64,000 nucleotides of DNA from Lumnitzera littorea (GCA_024138015.1 JAMXBB010000009.1:93871291-93935290); one strand, 5' to 3'. Positions 49,887-63,420 are shown, counted from the stretch's first letter. Numbers and translations are program-made. The notes: generated by a model not told the origin, from the sequence alone.

Positions 49887-52822
49887 TTGATAATGGGTAT
49901 AGATATATAAAGTTTATGCTATCATATAGCAGTTTAACCTTGTTATAATAATTTTAAATGTTGGTCTGTTCCCAATATCGATATTATGCACACTTCAATT
50001 TCGTATTTTATGTTTTGATATTGACTCAATGTAACTAGCTATAAAGCAATTAACAACATTTTCTCGTTCAATTCTTTCCATTTTATTTTCAATATATTAA
50101 GGTTAGATTTTGAATGCATTGTGCGTTAGGGTTTATTTTAATGATAAACAGATGAAAGAGAAAGGGACAGAGATATAAATGAGAGAATAACATGGGGTTG
50201 GAGTTTATTTTCATTTAAATTTCCACCTTTTTTTTTTTTTTTGTTGGTTTAGTTTCCAATAAAAATTTTGAGTAAAATATAAATAGAGAGATAAAAAATG
50301 ACATGACAATCTAAATTGGTCACTTATGGTAGCAATTTCAAAATCTCAAATTGCCATGTCAAATGCCATTATTGCTTGATTGACGAGACCCAAGAATGAG
50401 AAAAACTTATAAATATAGGTCCTTAAATGTATAATTGTAAAATCCATACTTTTTTTTTTTTTTTTTTTTGCAAATTTTCAATTCATAATTGATTTTCATG
50501 AGATTCCAAATGGTTTACGATTGAGTTTTTAGGATAAACCCAAACTTGAGCCCAAATCTTAACAGTTTTTCATCATAAAATTGAAAGTAAGTGATACATT
50601 TTAATTTTAAATCCTATCAATATTTCAGTTTAAGTCTACTTTACTTTTTTCTCTCTTGTCATTTATCATCTCACTCTTAATTTCCATAGTCCATTTTTTC
50701 CTTCATCGTTATCTCTCATCTTTTAAGTAAACTCATACATCTTTACTATCACTGAAAATGCAATTTCACCATGCCATAATTTTATCTAGCTCAAATTCTT
50801 GCATATGTTCTACAATTTTAACATCAATATTTGGTTGAAGATGGTAATGACAATTATCTAACTTGAAAAGTGTGTTTTAAATATAGTTCAAATTGAACCA
50901 AACAAAAGAATTGCATTTAAAGCAACTCAATTCACGACTCTGAAACAAAAAAATTGTCTCCACTCATTGAGGGTGAGAAGCAAACTATTTTAATTATAAT
51001 TTGGTTCAACTTGAACTAAACCAAATTATGAAAACCCCTACTCAAGTCTAAACTTTCCTAATCTAGAAGTCCTAGGCAGGTTGCACGCTGGGACCCATAG
51101 AACCGATAGGTCTTGTACGCAGTTCCACTGATACTTTACCTTAGAAGGAATAAAACAAAGCAGGTCATTTTAACATGCAACAAACAGACATGTACTTCTA
51201 TCAAAGCAAAAAATAAGAAAATAAAACACATATAAGCACTCAAAACACAACCAAACACGTACATAATAATATAAATACACACATGTATATAGAAACATAT
51301 ACACACATAACCATCCTTCCTATAAATGCATGCATACACATCATTTTGCACCACACACATTAGCATCATGTATTCATATTTTTGTTATAAATAATTATAT
51401 TATGTATTAATAAATTTATCATTTGTTAATATTTTTTATGCATTTATAAATTGGACAAATTCTTTATAGCTCTCTTATTGCCATATACATCGGCAACTCT
51501 TCAATCAGTACTTGCTGTATCATTTTTCTGTAAATTATGAACTATTACAGTAGGTGATTTAGTAAAGGCGTTCAAAAAATGGTGCAAATGGAAAAGAGAT
51601 GAAGAAGATAACTATTTAAAGAAATATTTATTGACTTTCTGTACTCTACTGTACATAAAAGCTTATGGTTGAATGTACAGAAAATAATCAAAAGTACTTA
51701 AATGTGTATTATAAACAATCATACTACCTCTTTTTTCTTGTCAGCACCATTATATCAATTGCATGCAAGCAGTCATCCACCCCATTTTCCATATATTTAA
51801 TTTGCTCCTTGATCTACTTCTTGTTAGACACTTTCTTAAACATCTGTATTACTTAAAAAAGACTTGACTAATTCTAAGGTACCGAAAAAAAAAAAGGTGG
51901 ATATGAAGCATATTAGAATGCAAAATATAATATATATATATAAGACAAAGATGATGATTGAATGCTAATATGTAGATATAGAAAAGCATTAGAGATGGTA
52001 ATATAATTTGCAATACTTTTCTTCCAACTGTGAATATTTTCCATACATTAAACAATATTTCATGTATTTTATTGTATGGTATTGATATTGAAATTAGCAT
52101 CACACCGAAGTAATCATCTTCTTCATCTCTTTTCAATTCTTGACCTTTTTTATCAACTTAACTATTCCAATTACCTGTTTTAATAAGTTAGGATTGCTAG
52201 GAAAATTGTACGATAATGAAATATTATAATATGTGTTATAGAGCTACTTATCTATCTTTATAATCTATGAAAAATATCAACATTAATAACAACGCCACAA
52301 CTTCTGCATTTTAATAATTTTGTTATGTTATTTCATAATGATTTTCGTGTATAGGTATTATTATCATCATATTTATTTTCAATATTGTAATATTTGATAA
52401 TAATAGCAATGTTCCCATATACATACATGTCAATAAATAAATAAATTTTGTATTTTAATCATACTAATGACTTGATAGCAAATGAGAAATATGTACAATT
52501 GTAATTTATATCATAGATTATTAAAGCCAAATTATGGGATACTATACAATTAAAGCCAAATGTGTGGAGGAGGGAAAATAAATAAAGAATAAAGGGGAGT
52601 TAATTCATGGGGTATGAAATCGGAGGCTCTAGATTAAGATAATACTCTTGATTGACAAAGTGAACCAAAGAGTACTACAAAAAATAGATGGATCTCTTGT
52701 CTACCAGCTTTTTTTCTCTAGACTAAAGCCCGTGCTGAACTTATGGTAGTATGTTGTACGATTTTCGAGTAGACAAGTTATTTAGGAGACACACGAAACA
52801 TTACAATGTGGTGCGTTTTATG
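45579..52822. other. Intergenic, no gene recognised
   Basis: About 7 kb of low-GC sequence. Short open frames (for example 46189-46380, 48293-48517, 49396-49641, 51136-51369) lack any known motif and have intergenic composition. (AT)n runs lie at 47309-47337 and 49856-49884, and long T runs near 50226 and 50452. Confidence 0.5.
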
Positions 52823-52862
<40 letters not shown>

Positions 52863-52863
52863 G
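52823..52863. repeat. (CT)n(AT)n compound microsatellite
   Basis: About 12 CT units (52823-52846) pass into AT units (52847-52863), 80 bp upstream of the ACGT-box cluster of the next gene. Confidence 0.93.
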
Positions 52864-52942
52864 TATGTATATAAATAATGAGATTGCTAGGTGAAGTGCG
52901 TAAACCCCAACATCTGGAATATATGACAAGGACATCCAAAGT

Positions 52943-53060
52943 GCCACGTGTACAATCAAACAGCGGAAAGACATGCCACGTATCAAAATACCTGCCTTGT
53001 ATACTAGCCACGTTACGCTACATATATGGGATCCGCATGACCTATGGTTGTATATATATA
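52943..53060 (+). promoter_or_regulatory. G-box/ABRE-type promoter with TATA box
   Basis: GCCACGT occurs three times, at 52943, 52975 and 53007, exactly 32 bp apart. The first is a full G-box (CACGTG, 52945-52950). A TATATATATA box (53051-53060) follows, about 107 bp before the ATG. ACGT-core boxes of this kind are bound by bZIP factors of the ABF/AREB and GBF groups; multiple copies typify ABA-, drought- or light-responsive promoters. Confidence 0.7.
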
Positions 53061-53166
53061 CTCGTAAGCCGCCTTTTGCCCGCACTAGCACTTGAATTCA
53101 ATATTACATCTGTATACTACAATCTTATTCGTATCCTGAACTCTTTTTGTTTTTAACGTAATAAAT

Positions 53167-55626
53167 ATGGAAGCAGAAACCTTAATGTTAGGGATGGAAA
53201 GGCAATCATCTATCGAAGGAGAGCCCAGGACCCTTAGAGTTGATCAAATCCACTGTGCAAGGGTAAATCCACGGAGTATCCCCTGATAATTATTGTTTGC
53301 CCTGCTATATATAATGGATCGGTATTTTCTATCTCCAAAACGCTATCAAACAGTAGTATTCTGACTAATCACAATATCAGATATCTATGTAGTGATAATA
53401 ATAAATAATTGTTGTAATTTGTTTGTATAATGTGCTTAAATGTTTAGTTAAGAATGGTAGGACACCATCAATACAGCGTTCTGGGGCAGCAAACATCCTC
53501 GGATTTCATTTTATGCACTTGGTTTTTTCATGCTAGGTTATTTTACATGCCTTTTTATTATTAACTTATATCTTTTAGTTTTCTTCACATCTTCGACGCT
53601 CATGTTTCGGTAGCATGGCTTGGCCTATTTTTAGCTGATGAGCAAGCTTGTCTTTAAATTATTATGACGAACTTGTAGGAAGCGGCTTCTTACGTGGCAA
53701 ATTCAAGGAGTTTCGAAGAGGCCTTCAGAATCTTTACCGCGGTAATTTAAATCTAACTTTGCTGCGTTTTTTCGTGGTTCGTTCTAGTAAATATGCAATA
53801 TATAACTACGAATGACGTTTTACAATATTATTGAAAATTTTACGAACTTTGAGACAATTCACGGACTACCATTATACAATGCGAAATTTTCACGAACAAT
53901 TATGAACTTGAGATAAATTCACAACAATAAGGAGAATATGAAGTTTTAAATGTTATTGCGGAATAATTTTACCTAAAATATCCGATATTATAAAATAATA
54001 AGATCAATTATATGAAGTTAAAATGATTTACGGAGCTTACAATCTCCTTTAAGAATTGAGATATTATCTTCTTTGAAGTAATAGATGAAGTTGGGAAAAA
54101 AAAAATGAAGTGATGAAGTAATACGGGAAATTACATATATAAATTACTCTTTACAAAATAATTAGTGCGTGTTAAAACAATGAGAAACGGCATGGGGATT
54201 CTATGGCTCAAAAGTGCTTGTATGATGTAATCATTTAGAGTAAATCAGATCCATTGAAAATAAAATTAACTTGTTAATAGTCAATAGATTTTTCAGGAAA
54301 TTGTGGACAATTTCATTTTTAATGTAAATGGGTTTTATTTACTGTAAACAAAATGATTTATTATAACTCAATAATGATTCTACCGTATAGTCATTTTTAA
54401 ACAACAATACCATAGAATTTTTCAAAATAAATTTGTTTATTTATGTACCATATTGCTTACATCAGGTATTCTTTTCCCATAAATAAATCTGCCCCCTTAG
54501 GTAATCTTCCTAAATATGTAAAGTTGCTTGCAGCAATCAGAATAAGCACAAGTATAAAATAAAATGAAAATAAAATACCTTATATATCTTGAAATATATA
54601 GAGATATATATACATAATATATATGTACATATAGAGAGGGAGATGTACTTATTTCTTTTCTTCCTTGGGAGTGGGATGCAAATTCAGAAATTATTTTCTA
54701 CTTGTCTACTTCTTTAGACATAATATTCTCATCTAATTTCTTTCTCCTCGTCCAAGGTCTGACCCAACAATCTTGCCTTCTGGAAAATAATAATGGAAAA
54801 ATAAAAGCCAAGATAATATTCTTGACAAATCAAGAATTCAAATAGAATATGTTTATATACATTCATACGTATATAAAAATATATCTATATAATATATATA
54901 TATATATATATACATATTTAATATTTTAGCTCAATAGTAGTTAGTTAATAACCAAGTTATTCAGTAATCAATAGACCCTTTCAGCTATGCTCCATGAGTT
55001 CATAGCTAATATCGATTTATTATGTAATATTCTAGCATCATAAATTTTTTCTTATTATTTTCTCATTCTATAAAAGATAAGGTGGTGAAATTGAATCTCA
55101 AAAGTATATTTTTTGTATTATTCTTATTTTAAATTCTTTCTTTTAGCTTCTCGTAGTTTTCTCTGCAATTCGTTTCAATGTTTGCTAATGTTATTATCTT
55201 TTTATGAGAGATCGACTGGTAAAATAGCATTTGAAATTACATTTTTAACATATTTGAGGATTGAATGCTTTTCTCGGAGTGTAATATTGTTAAAATCCAC
55301 ATTGAGTGAAGATAAAAACGGTCTCCTTGCATGTTCTATCGCATACATATGCGATATCTATATAATACAATAGAGAAAATGTTAACAAATATTTCGATCA
55401 CCTCTTAAAAAGGCAAATAGTTTTTCTAAGATTAACATGTTGTAAAAGGTCTGTAGAGGGATATATAATGGTGCAGGGACTGAAACCCATGGACGACGTG
55501 GAAAAGAAAAGGGCTGCATCCTTCACAATCGCAGATCCGGATGGGGAAGAGTTTGGGGACAACAAAAGGAGAAAAAATTGTCTTCCCATGTCAAGGATAA
55601 AGCACGTCCTTTCAGCGCCCTTTTAA
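53167..55626 (+). CDS. Small plant protein of unknown function, three exons
   Basis: Predicted exons 53167-53262, 53679-53741 and 55477-55626 join in phase 0 to a 102-residue protein. Donors are AGG|GTAAAT and GCG|GTAATT; acceptors are TTGTAG|GA and GTGCAG|GG. An in-frame stop (53137-53139) lies upstream of the start Met. Features: a short basic-acidic N-terminus; a block across exons 1 and 2 with LRVDQIHCAR, then REAASYV and SFEEAFRIFTA; GLKPMDD opening exon 3; an acidic DPDGEEFGD, basic KRRKN and the C-terminal tail SAPF. No signal peptide or membrane segment. The exons are near 50% GC in flanks of under 30%. From memory this resembles short plant-specific proteins of unknown function (Arabidopsis At1g05575/At2g31945 type); that match is unverified. 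Introns are 416 and 1735 bp. The promoter suggests ABA or stress control. Confidence 0.72.
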
Positions 55627-55813
55627 TTTCTTAGAGATTTTTAGAGATTTTCCTTGTTTTATCTTATTTAGTTCGTAGGTCCATGTTAGATTCACTGTAT
55701 ATTGATGTCCTGTTGGGTTTAGTTTGCAGTAAAATTTGTTTCCAAATCTTAGATGATTTTATAAGTGCTTACAAAAAAAAAAAAAAAATCATTCGATCTA
55801 TCTAACAAATTAA

Positions 55814-55819
55814 AATAAA
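55814..55819 (+). terminator. Possible poly(A) signal of the three-exon gene
   Basis: AATAAA 188 bp after the stop. The region is A-rich, so chance is possible. Confidence 0.35.
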
Positions 55820-56640
55820 AACTAACTTAAGATTGATAGAAAATATTTTATGGGAGTATCTTTTAAATAAAAGAATCTATTGATTCTCTTCTAATCATTA
55901 GATCATAAATATAATAATGTGTAAATATTATGTTCATTAGGTATTAAATACATTAAATGTGTCTTTAACCATCTCAGATAAGCATTGTGTGGCTTGATGA
56001 CTATCCGACAATTAGACAAATTTGTGTTTGAAATGGCATAACTTCCTAACAAGAACATAGAGGGAGCAGGTATAAGCACGGTGCAATCTAGTTGACAACT
56101 TCATTTTGAACCCTAAGGGTTCGAACGGTTTGGACGTACGAAGTAAGCTCTTTAAGACAGTTTGCTATAGTTTGTGAAATGGTTCTTCCACATTTCCTTT
56201 TGCTTTTTTTGGGTATCTTTTCGTTTTTATATTCTTTCTCAGTGGACTTATTTGGCATAACTTTCTCTACTTGCGTTTTAGATTGAATTTTTGCTGCTCA
56301 TTTTCATCAACTATTTTAAGAAAATGCAAATACTCTACAGAAAATGAAAATTACATCAAGCGTTGTAAGCTTTAAACTTTCAACGTCAGGGTAGTTTAGA
56401 TGTGTAAATTTAAATTAAAATAAACTGGTAAAATCGAAATAGATGGCACAGAAAGTGTTATCAAGAGCTGTCCACCCAATTTAGAAAGCTCTTGTTTTAA
56501 TTTGCATGTGATTTGGTTTGATACAAACAAACATTTTGTATAGTTTGATGCATGGCATGACAGTTACATAATTTGATTTGATTTGCTTTCATCAATGAAT
56601 ATTTGTATAGAGATAGCTAAGCATATATGTACTTATGTAG
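55820..56640. other. Intergenic, no gene
   Basis: No domain or repeat recognised. Confidence 0.45.
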
Positions 56641-56938
56641 TATGTTTGGTTAACCTAATGTAACAGTTACGGAATAAAATTGCAATTGCTAAGAAAATGC
56701 AATAAGAAAACAGTAGTTATTACTTGTCTTGTTATACTCAAAATAATATTAATAAAAATATAAAAAATATCGTAATTGTCTTTATCTTAAATCATCACTT
56801 GAAGTGGATAAAATATAAAAAATATGTAAGAAGAAAATTATTTAGGAACGGTTATTCCATTAGTCTTGAGAAACAATTGCATTTCTTTATTTAACAGTAA
56901 CAAAAATTTTATATTGTTTGTCTTGTTAATCAAACGTA
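56641..56938. mobile_element. MITE-like element of a second family
   Basis: About 298 bp with terminal inverted repeats TATGTTTGGTTAAC (left) and TACGTTTGATTAAC (right, opposite strand). Nested just inside are TAACAGTTAC and TTAACAGTAAC. No coding capacity; the target duplication is not clear, so the superfamily is not assigned. Confidence 0.6.
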
Positions 56939-57375
56939 ACAGTAGCTCTAAAACAGAGCTCTGCTTTAGGCTTCCCCCTTCCTGAGATTCGAGTAAACGT
57001 TGTGGTCAGGTATTATGTTCCTTCTAATGTCGACAATGCAACAACCGACCAAAATATGATGGGTTTGGGCGAGGCGGTGAAGTTGGGCTTGGGCCTAGGG
57101 CCAGATGTAGGCCAATTTGATAAATGATGCCTAGTTCTGGGTTATATCTAGTAGGTTGCACTAAACAAAATTACGTATACGTCATTCCTTTAATTACTGG
57201 ATTATATTAACTATCTCGTAAATCTACATATCATCAATACATCATAACATAATGGAGTAGTAGTAGCACATGCTGCATTGTAAGTGTGATCCTTTCACGC
57301 ATGCACTTTTTGGCATATTTAAATGAATTTATAAAGGTATCATATAATAACTATTATTTACCTATAGATCTATTT

Positions 57376-57611
57376 TTAAGTTTGATTTGTGGAATGTCTA
57401 TTTTACGGAATCACTATCATTGAAAAATAAGAATTTTGCAATCCCTTTATAGGATTAAGGGAAAAACTATTCTTTAATTTTTGCATGATTGTTTTCATAT
57501 CTTTTTGTAAAACTTAAAATAACTATAAGGAATAGCTATTGTTTCTCTATTCTATTTTTAAGAAATTTTAATTCTATTACTACCCTAGTCTATGCCTTAA
57601 CCAAGTGTGTC
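57376..57611. mobile_element. MITE-like element, copy 2 of the family at 45291
   Basis: It shares with 45291-45578 the order AAGTTTGATT, GGAAT, TTGAAAAATAA, CCTTTATAGGATTAAGGGAAA, ACTATTCTTTAATTTTT and the closing GTCTATGCC/TTCCAAGC-type region. The terminal repeats are degenerate, so the boundaries are approximate. Confidence 0.5.
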
Positions 57612-60600
57612 ATTAGGTATACAACAAACTTATCGAGAGAGTATGATATATTTGTAAGAAAATTCACGAAGAAATACATAAAAATATCCAGATTGAGAAT
57701 ATTGGTTTTATTCATGATCTCCACTGCTTGACTTCGTATTAGATCTTGACTTTGCCTTACCTACATTCCTGAAACATCTTAGACATAGAGCATCACAACC
57801 CTCCAAAAAAATCCATCAACTACAATAACATTAAGTAACCAAAATGTAACTTAATGATTTATAGATGAGTCATTTCAGCCATAATATTAATATAGATAAA
57901 TGTTGGCCATGTCCTAACTTTTGATCTACCAGCAACAGTCTATTAAATCAGACTCATAAACGTAGTCTATCTCCTCAATTACATCATTTACCATTCATCA
58001 ATTTAACAATTATTAAAGATTTTAATATTGCTAGTCATCATCATAGTAGTAAAAGTATCATGGCTACACCCCAACATTATGATAATAATAACAGTATCTA
58101 TAACCATCTTATTGAAACTACCGATGGCTAAAAGGAAAATATTAAAGAAAAAAGCACAAACCCAGTACATAATACTAAACACACATGCACATTCCATATA
58201 ATATGAATGAACAAGTATTTAATAAAATAGATAAACATATAGTTATTTTGATTATCTTTGTTTAAGCTTACAATCAACATAGGGGTACTCATGCACATAG
58301 AGAATATATACATATATATATATGGGTATACATATATATATAATAATATAACCTCAATTGAAAACTATCACCTTTGACTCCATCTAACTAGTTTTAAAAG
58401 CTGCCACGTTCGATGCCAATATCTCTAAATCTATTATAGATCCTTTAAATACAAGACTTTACAAGGGATAATGTCATATACAAATCATTAGCATACCATG
58501 TTCAACTCGTAGGCTAAGCCATGGATAAGTGGCAAACAAGTTATAAGCTAAGTTCTTATTAGGCTCATCTAAATATGATACTAGCCTAGCATATACAATC
58601 AGCACATATTGTATTACATAGCAGGAGAAATGAATTTAGTTTGATCACAACTATCAATAACATTAGATCCCGTTACGAACAAGAAGAATACTATCTTTAG
58701 AGCTAATGCTAATTGCTATCTAAGCTCATTCTCTACTTTAAATAAGGTGATTAGATTCTAGCAAACTAAGAAGGGGAAATTGAAAAATTTTCTAGATCTT
58801 ATGATAGTCTCAATCTTTGACCTATAATACTTGATCTCTTTATTGTGGTTGTATGTCCATTTACTTCACATTAAGGGCATAAATGAGATAAATCTACACG
58901 TAAGCTACTTAGGTTTAGCTCAATATCTACTTAAGCTTAACTAGACAATAATCCAACAAGCTAAAACTGCAAAATGTTTAGCTTAAATAACTCGCCAATA
59001 CAAGTTAAGTGTGAAAATTTTATCATTTTAATAAGATAAAAATATCTTTTTTAAAGGAATTCTGTTTCTACATAATCAATTCGATCTTAAGCTTGTCTAA
59101 TGCTACTTTGAACTAAGCATGAATCTAAACTCTAGACTTGATCAAGCTTAAGCTTGAGCTTCATTTAGAGGTAGAGCTCAAAACTATAGCAACTTGACTT
59201 GATTCTTTCGTAACTGTAACTTATATAAATAGAAAAAAAAATTATAAATTTATTGAATATAAAACAAAGGTAGCAACTATATCATAACCCTTGAAATGCA
59301 CCAATTACACTTCTCAAACACCAAAAATTATAGCTTTACCTCTCGATAACTCTAAAAAAGCAAATCTTTAGATTTTCATCATCAATAAAGGGTTTTAGGA
59401 GACATCATCTATAAGCTCACATATTAGAAAGAGCTTTGAGAAGGTGAAACTATGGTTTTTTTTTTTTTTTCCTTTCAAAGGCCAATATATAATTTGAATA
59501 GAAAATTAGTTAACCTTAAATTTTAGGGCAAATTATATTGATAACTTCTGGAGAAATTTTAAGTCATAAGAATACCCTTAATTTTTTAAATTGGCAAACT
59601 GTACCCCTCTATCACAAGTAAGGCTTTTTGTGGCAGCTCAAGGGCCAAAAAGTTTGAAAATTTTTAAAAGAGATCACCACTTTTCCTTTCTCAAAAATGT
59701 GGTGTTGATTTAGTATAACATCAAAAATGGTCACATAAAAAATTTTAATTAGGAGACACAATGATTAAGAAAGGAAAGGGATAAGTAAAAGTATAATCGA
59801 TGCAATGCACAAGATACAGAGACAGAATAAGGTTGATCACCTACTATAAGAGAAAAAAAAAATCGAAAGAATTACAATAAAAGAGATTAATATTTGAGAA
59901 TAAATTTAAATAGAAGATTAATGATTTAAAAAGTTTAAATAACAAATCAATATGATCAATATTTTACAAAGTAATTTAAATAAGGAATTGATGATAATTG
60001 TTCTATAAAATTGTTTGAATTATTTTATAAAACGTTAATCCTTTATTTAAACCATTTTGTAAAAAATTGATCCTATATTTAAATATTTTAAAATATTGAT
60101 TCCCTATTTGAATTTATTTTAAATGTAAATGCATTATGTAATTCTCTCCAAAAAAACCTTAAATGAGTCTCATATAGCTATTGAAACAATCAATTTGGTA
60201 TGAAGTGCTTGTGACACGAAATGAATTACTTAACACATTTGAGCTTAATGACTAGCAATTAACTCCACTTAATAGAACTAACTTTTCACCGCTTTAGTTT
60301 GTCTAATAACATTAAGAAGTACTAGCTGCATTAATCAACTCGAAAGTAGTGAGGTGTTTTAGTTTGGACACTCCTTTATTTGATTCATAAATCATTATCA
60401 CAAAACCGTAGGATTTAGCTATATGAATTAGGTGACTTCAAATATGATGCAATATTTTTTTCTTTTTAACAATGTGAAGAGAGAATCCAATCTAACTCAT
60501 TTTATTGGAAAATCAATGTTTGTACTGATGAGTCATAACTTGGTCATATGTTGCAAATTTCAATGACTCATTTATTTAGGCAACTGTTTTTGCTCTAATA

Positions 60601-61556
60601 TTCCATATAATTTTGACTCTAATAAGAGGTTATGTTGATGTAGTAGAATCGACAAAAACATAGTGAGCTTAAAATAACTCCCCCATTAAGCATTGGGAGC
60701 AAACTAAAGCTTTTAAGTAACAAACATTTTTGTGTACTAATTTGAAAATCCTAAGTACATATAACCTGATAGGATGTGCAATTTATCAAAAATAGTTAAC
60801 CAATCGCTAGATGGAAATCTCTAGTCCGCAATTTTTTTTTTTTTTTTGACAATTTGCAGACATGGTTTTTATTTAGTTTTCTTGATATCTCACTAAAAAA
60901 TAAAATAAAATAAAACAAAATGGAATGAAAAATATGAAAGAATATGTAAAAGAAAACCTAATAGATCCAACTCGATTGTTTAGAACTACCATTACCATTT
61001 CTCATTCATTTGTCATCCCTTTCTCATGCTTCTAGTTTGGTTATTTTTATTAAGAAAGAATTAAAAGTGAACATTAAGGTTAGTGATCTCTAACACAACA
61101 CAATACCATAATTACAACTCCATATCATTAGAAAGTCAATTTCAAATAGAAAGGATGAAACCGATACAACAACAACATGAAAATATAGTTATGTTATGAA
61201 CAAATACAATTGTATTGTAAACTAATTATTTATAGTCTCTAACACTAATATACGAGTTTCAACATAAAATAAAATATAAACACGACATGCTCATATAAAA
61301 GTGCTGACCTTATTTATTGATAGGATATTTTGGACATAATCCCTTAAGCCCACACTGACTTGATTAAGTTATGGACCTACCTAATCAGACCTATGACCGA
61401 CTGATCCATTAGCAATCAACTTGGTTATTCCACTCGCCGACATCTCCAAAGGATCTCCGGATAAGCCAACTCCTTTAAATAACTTGCCTGACATCAATAC
61501 AGTCACTTGAACAAGTAGACAAGGCTTAGAAACTTGATCAAACACCATGACTCCAA
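57612..61556. other. Intergenic, no gene recognised
   Basis: Low-GC sequence. A block at about 59060-59200 repeats the AGCTTAAGCTTGAGCTT wording of 43080-43520. A less AT-rich stretch at 61330-61550 (CTCGCCGACATCTCC...) is probably old LTR-element sequence but shows no domain. Confidence 0.45.
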
Positions 61557-63050
61557 TGTCGATATCCTATTTTTACCTTCTTTTTTATTTTTCACATTTG
61601 GTTAAGTTTACAAAAATACAAAAAAAAAAAGTACAAAAAATTGAAAAATGGAAAAAAAAATTGAAAAGTTAAAAAATAAAAAGTGTCAAAAGAGTTTGAA
61701 TCTAACTAGTGAGTCGTTTTGGGTTGGATTAAGTAATAATAAAAAGTACATGTAGTTTAACAAGTTTCGAGTCTTTTAGAAAAAATTACGTTTAATGAGG
61801 AAAATATCTTTTGAAAAAAGTCCATTAGAAATTTAGATCCATGAGAGAAAGTTTTGTTTAAATTTTGAATAATTCTTAGTGGATGAATAAAAATAGGACT
61901 CAAAATTAATTCAATTAAAATTGTGGTGAAAAATCCTTAGCATGTATATTTTTTATCGTTTAAATGTATTTAGGTCAATTTAAAAAAAGTTAGAGTTCAT
62001 TAGGCTAAAGTTGGAAAATAAAAATTAAAGTTGAGTCGAGATTATAAAGCTTAAGTATAAGTGAAATGTACAAAATATTGAGAAAGTAACAACAAATTAA
62101 CTGGTAAGAGTGAATATGTCCAAGGCCAAGGTCACAGTTTTGACTCCTTCTAAAGATAGGTGCTACAATTTTTTCCCCTCTTTTCTTTATGGAATTAGTT
62201 GTAAATCTACCAAATCATTATCAAAACACTTAAATCTTACAAAGATTTACACTAATAACAATTAAATAAAGATTTGATAACATCAAATTTTTTAGGTATT
62301 ATTCATGGACGGCTAAATCTTATTATCCAAGCTCTAAACTTGATTCAGATTAAAAGATTATAAATGTAAGAGCTTTGATAACATGAAAACATCCACCAAG
62401 CTCCACTAAATACTAATACATCACAACCTATACCCACTTTCTTTCTCTAAGATGCATTCCTCTCTCTCTTGCTTAAGCACCACCCTACACCCATAACCAT
62501 GCGAGTTCACCACTACATAAAACCTTATGCTCTTAGCAACCAAAGCCATGCATCCCCTTACCTAGCTGTAGCATACAACTCCACCACCAACCAAACCCCC
62601 GTCATCATGTGCAACCACCATTGAAACATTACCAAAATGATCTTCCCATCAAAAACTACCATCACCAATGAATTCCTAATACTTAAAAACCTAAGGAATC
62701 ACCCCTTACATCAATCAAAACCGACCTTATCTGTGACACCCAATAATTATTGCTACTGCCCATTTTTTAAAACCACCACAACTTGAGGTGCTTGTCCTAA
62801 ACATACTTTTTCCAATAACTTTCTCATGAAAGTCAATTTTCCCACTTGATTCGATGATCAAAAGTTGTGAGTAGTGGGTGTAGCAAAGGAAGGAAGGAAG
62901 GAAGGAAGGAGAAGAAGAAGAAGAAGAAGAAGAAGAAGAGGAAGAGGAAGGTCCAGCCTGCATGACCTATGACCCGACTTGCCAAGTTGCCCAAGTTCCT
63001 GCTCTAACCCTCATGTACTAAGAGTAGGTAAGTTTTTTATTTATTTATTT
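61557..63050 (+). repeat. Third Ogre/LARD-type LTR, 5' part (element C)
   Basis: It starts TGTCGATATCCTATTTTTAC, matching the start of element A's LTR read on the minus strand (TGTAGATACCCTATTTTTAC). It then shows the same layout: AAAATACAAAA-type A-rich region, a GGGTTGGATTAAG phrase also found near 18050, a CCACCACC-rich middle (62480-62660), then TTTATTTATT runs. The LTR end was not found, so it may continue to the window edge. Confidence 0.65.
62887..62940. repeat. (GGAA)n(GAA)n microsatellite
   Basis: Six GGAA units pass into about nine GAA units. The serine-rich frame on the opposite strand is a product of this repeat, not a gene. Confidence 0.93.
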
Positions 63051-63420
63051 TCTTGTTTTATTTATTTATTTTTAGTTTAGGTAGTTTTAATATTTTATGA
63101 AAATTCTAAAAGTTATTTTTAGTGCCTTACTAACTTAGTTTATTCTTTGTGCAATTTTTTTTTTTTTCAATTTTTAGCAATAGATGTAATTTTTTATTTA
63201 TTTGTTTCATTTCTTTTTGTTATTGTTTTATTTCTTAGTTTTAGTATATGTATATTATTGGTCTATGATATTAGTGTTTTATATGTGGTTCGCATGATTA
63301 GTTGTGTGAAACCTTATTAACGTGGGTCTTTTACAGGTCTTTGTGTTAATTCCCATTAGTTATTAGCATGGAAATTTTTCACAAATTTATTGAGTATCAG
63401 ATACTTAGCATGTTTATTAT

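Noticed and set aside
51060..51130. GC-richer 70-bp island as an exon or RNA gene
   Set aside because: The minus reading gives a short open stretch with an acceptor-like TATCAG, but there is no partner exon, recognisable peptide or RNA fold.
55398..55589. Minus-strand 63-residue frame
   Set aside because: It overlaps exon 3 of the three-exon gene on the opposite strand. The plus-strand reading joins to the other exons; this one matches nothing.
62727..62963. Serine-rich minus-strand frame
   Set aside because: Product of translating the (GGAA)n(GAA)n microsatellite.
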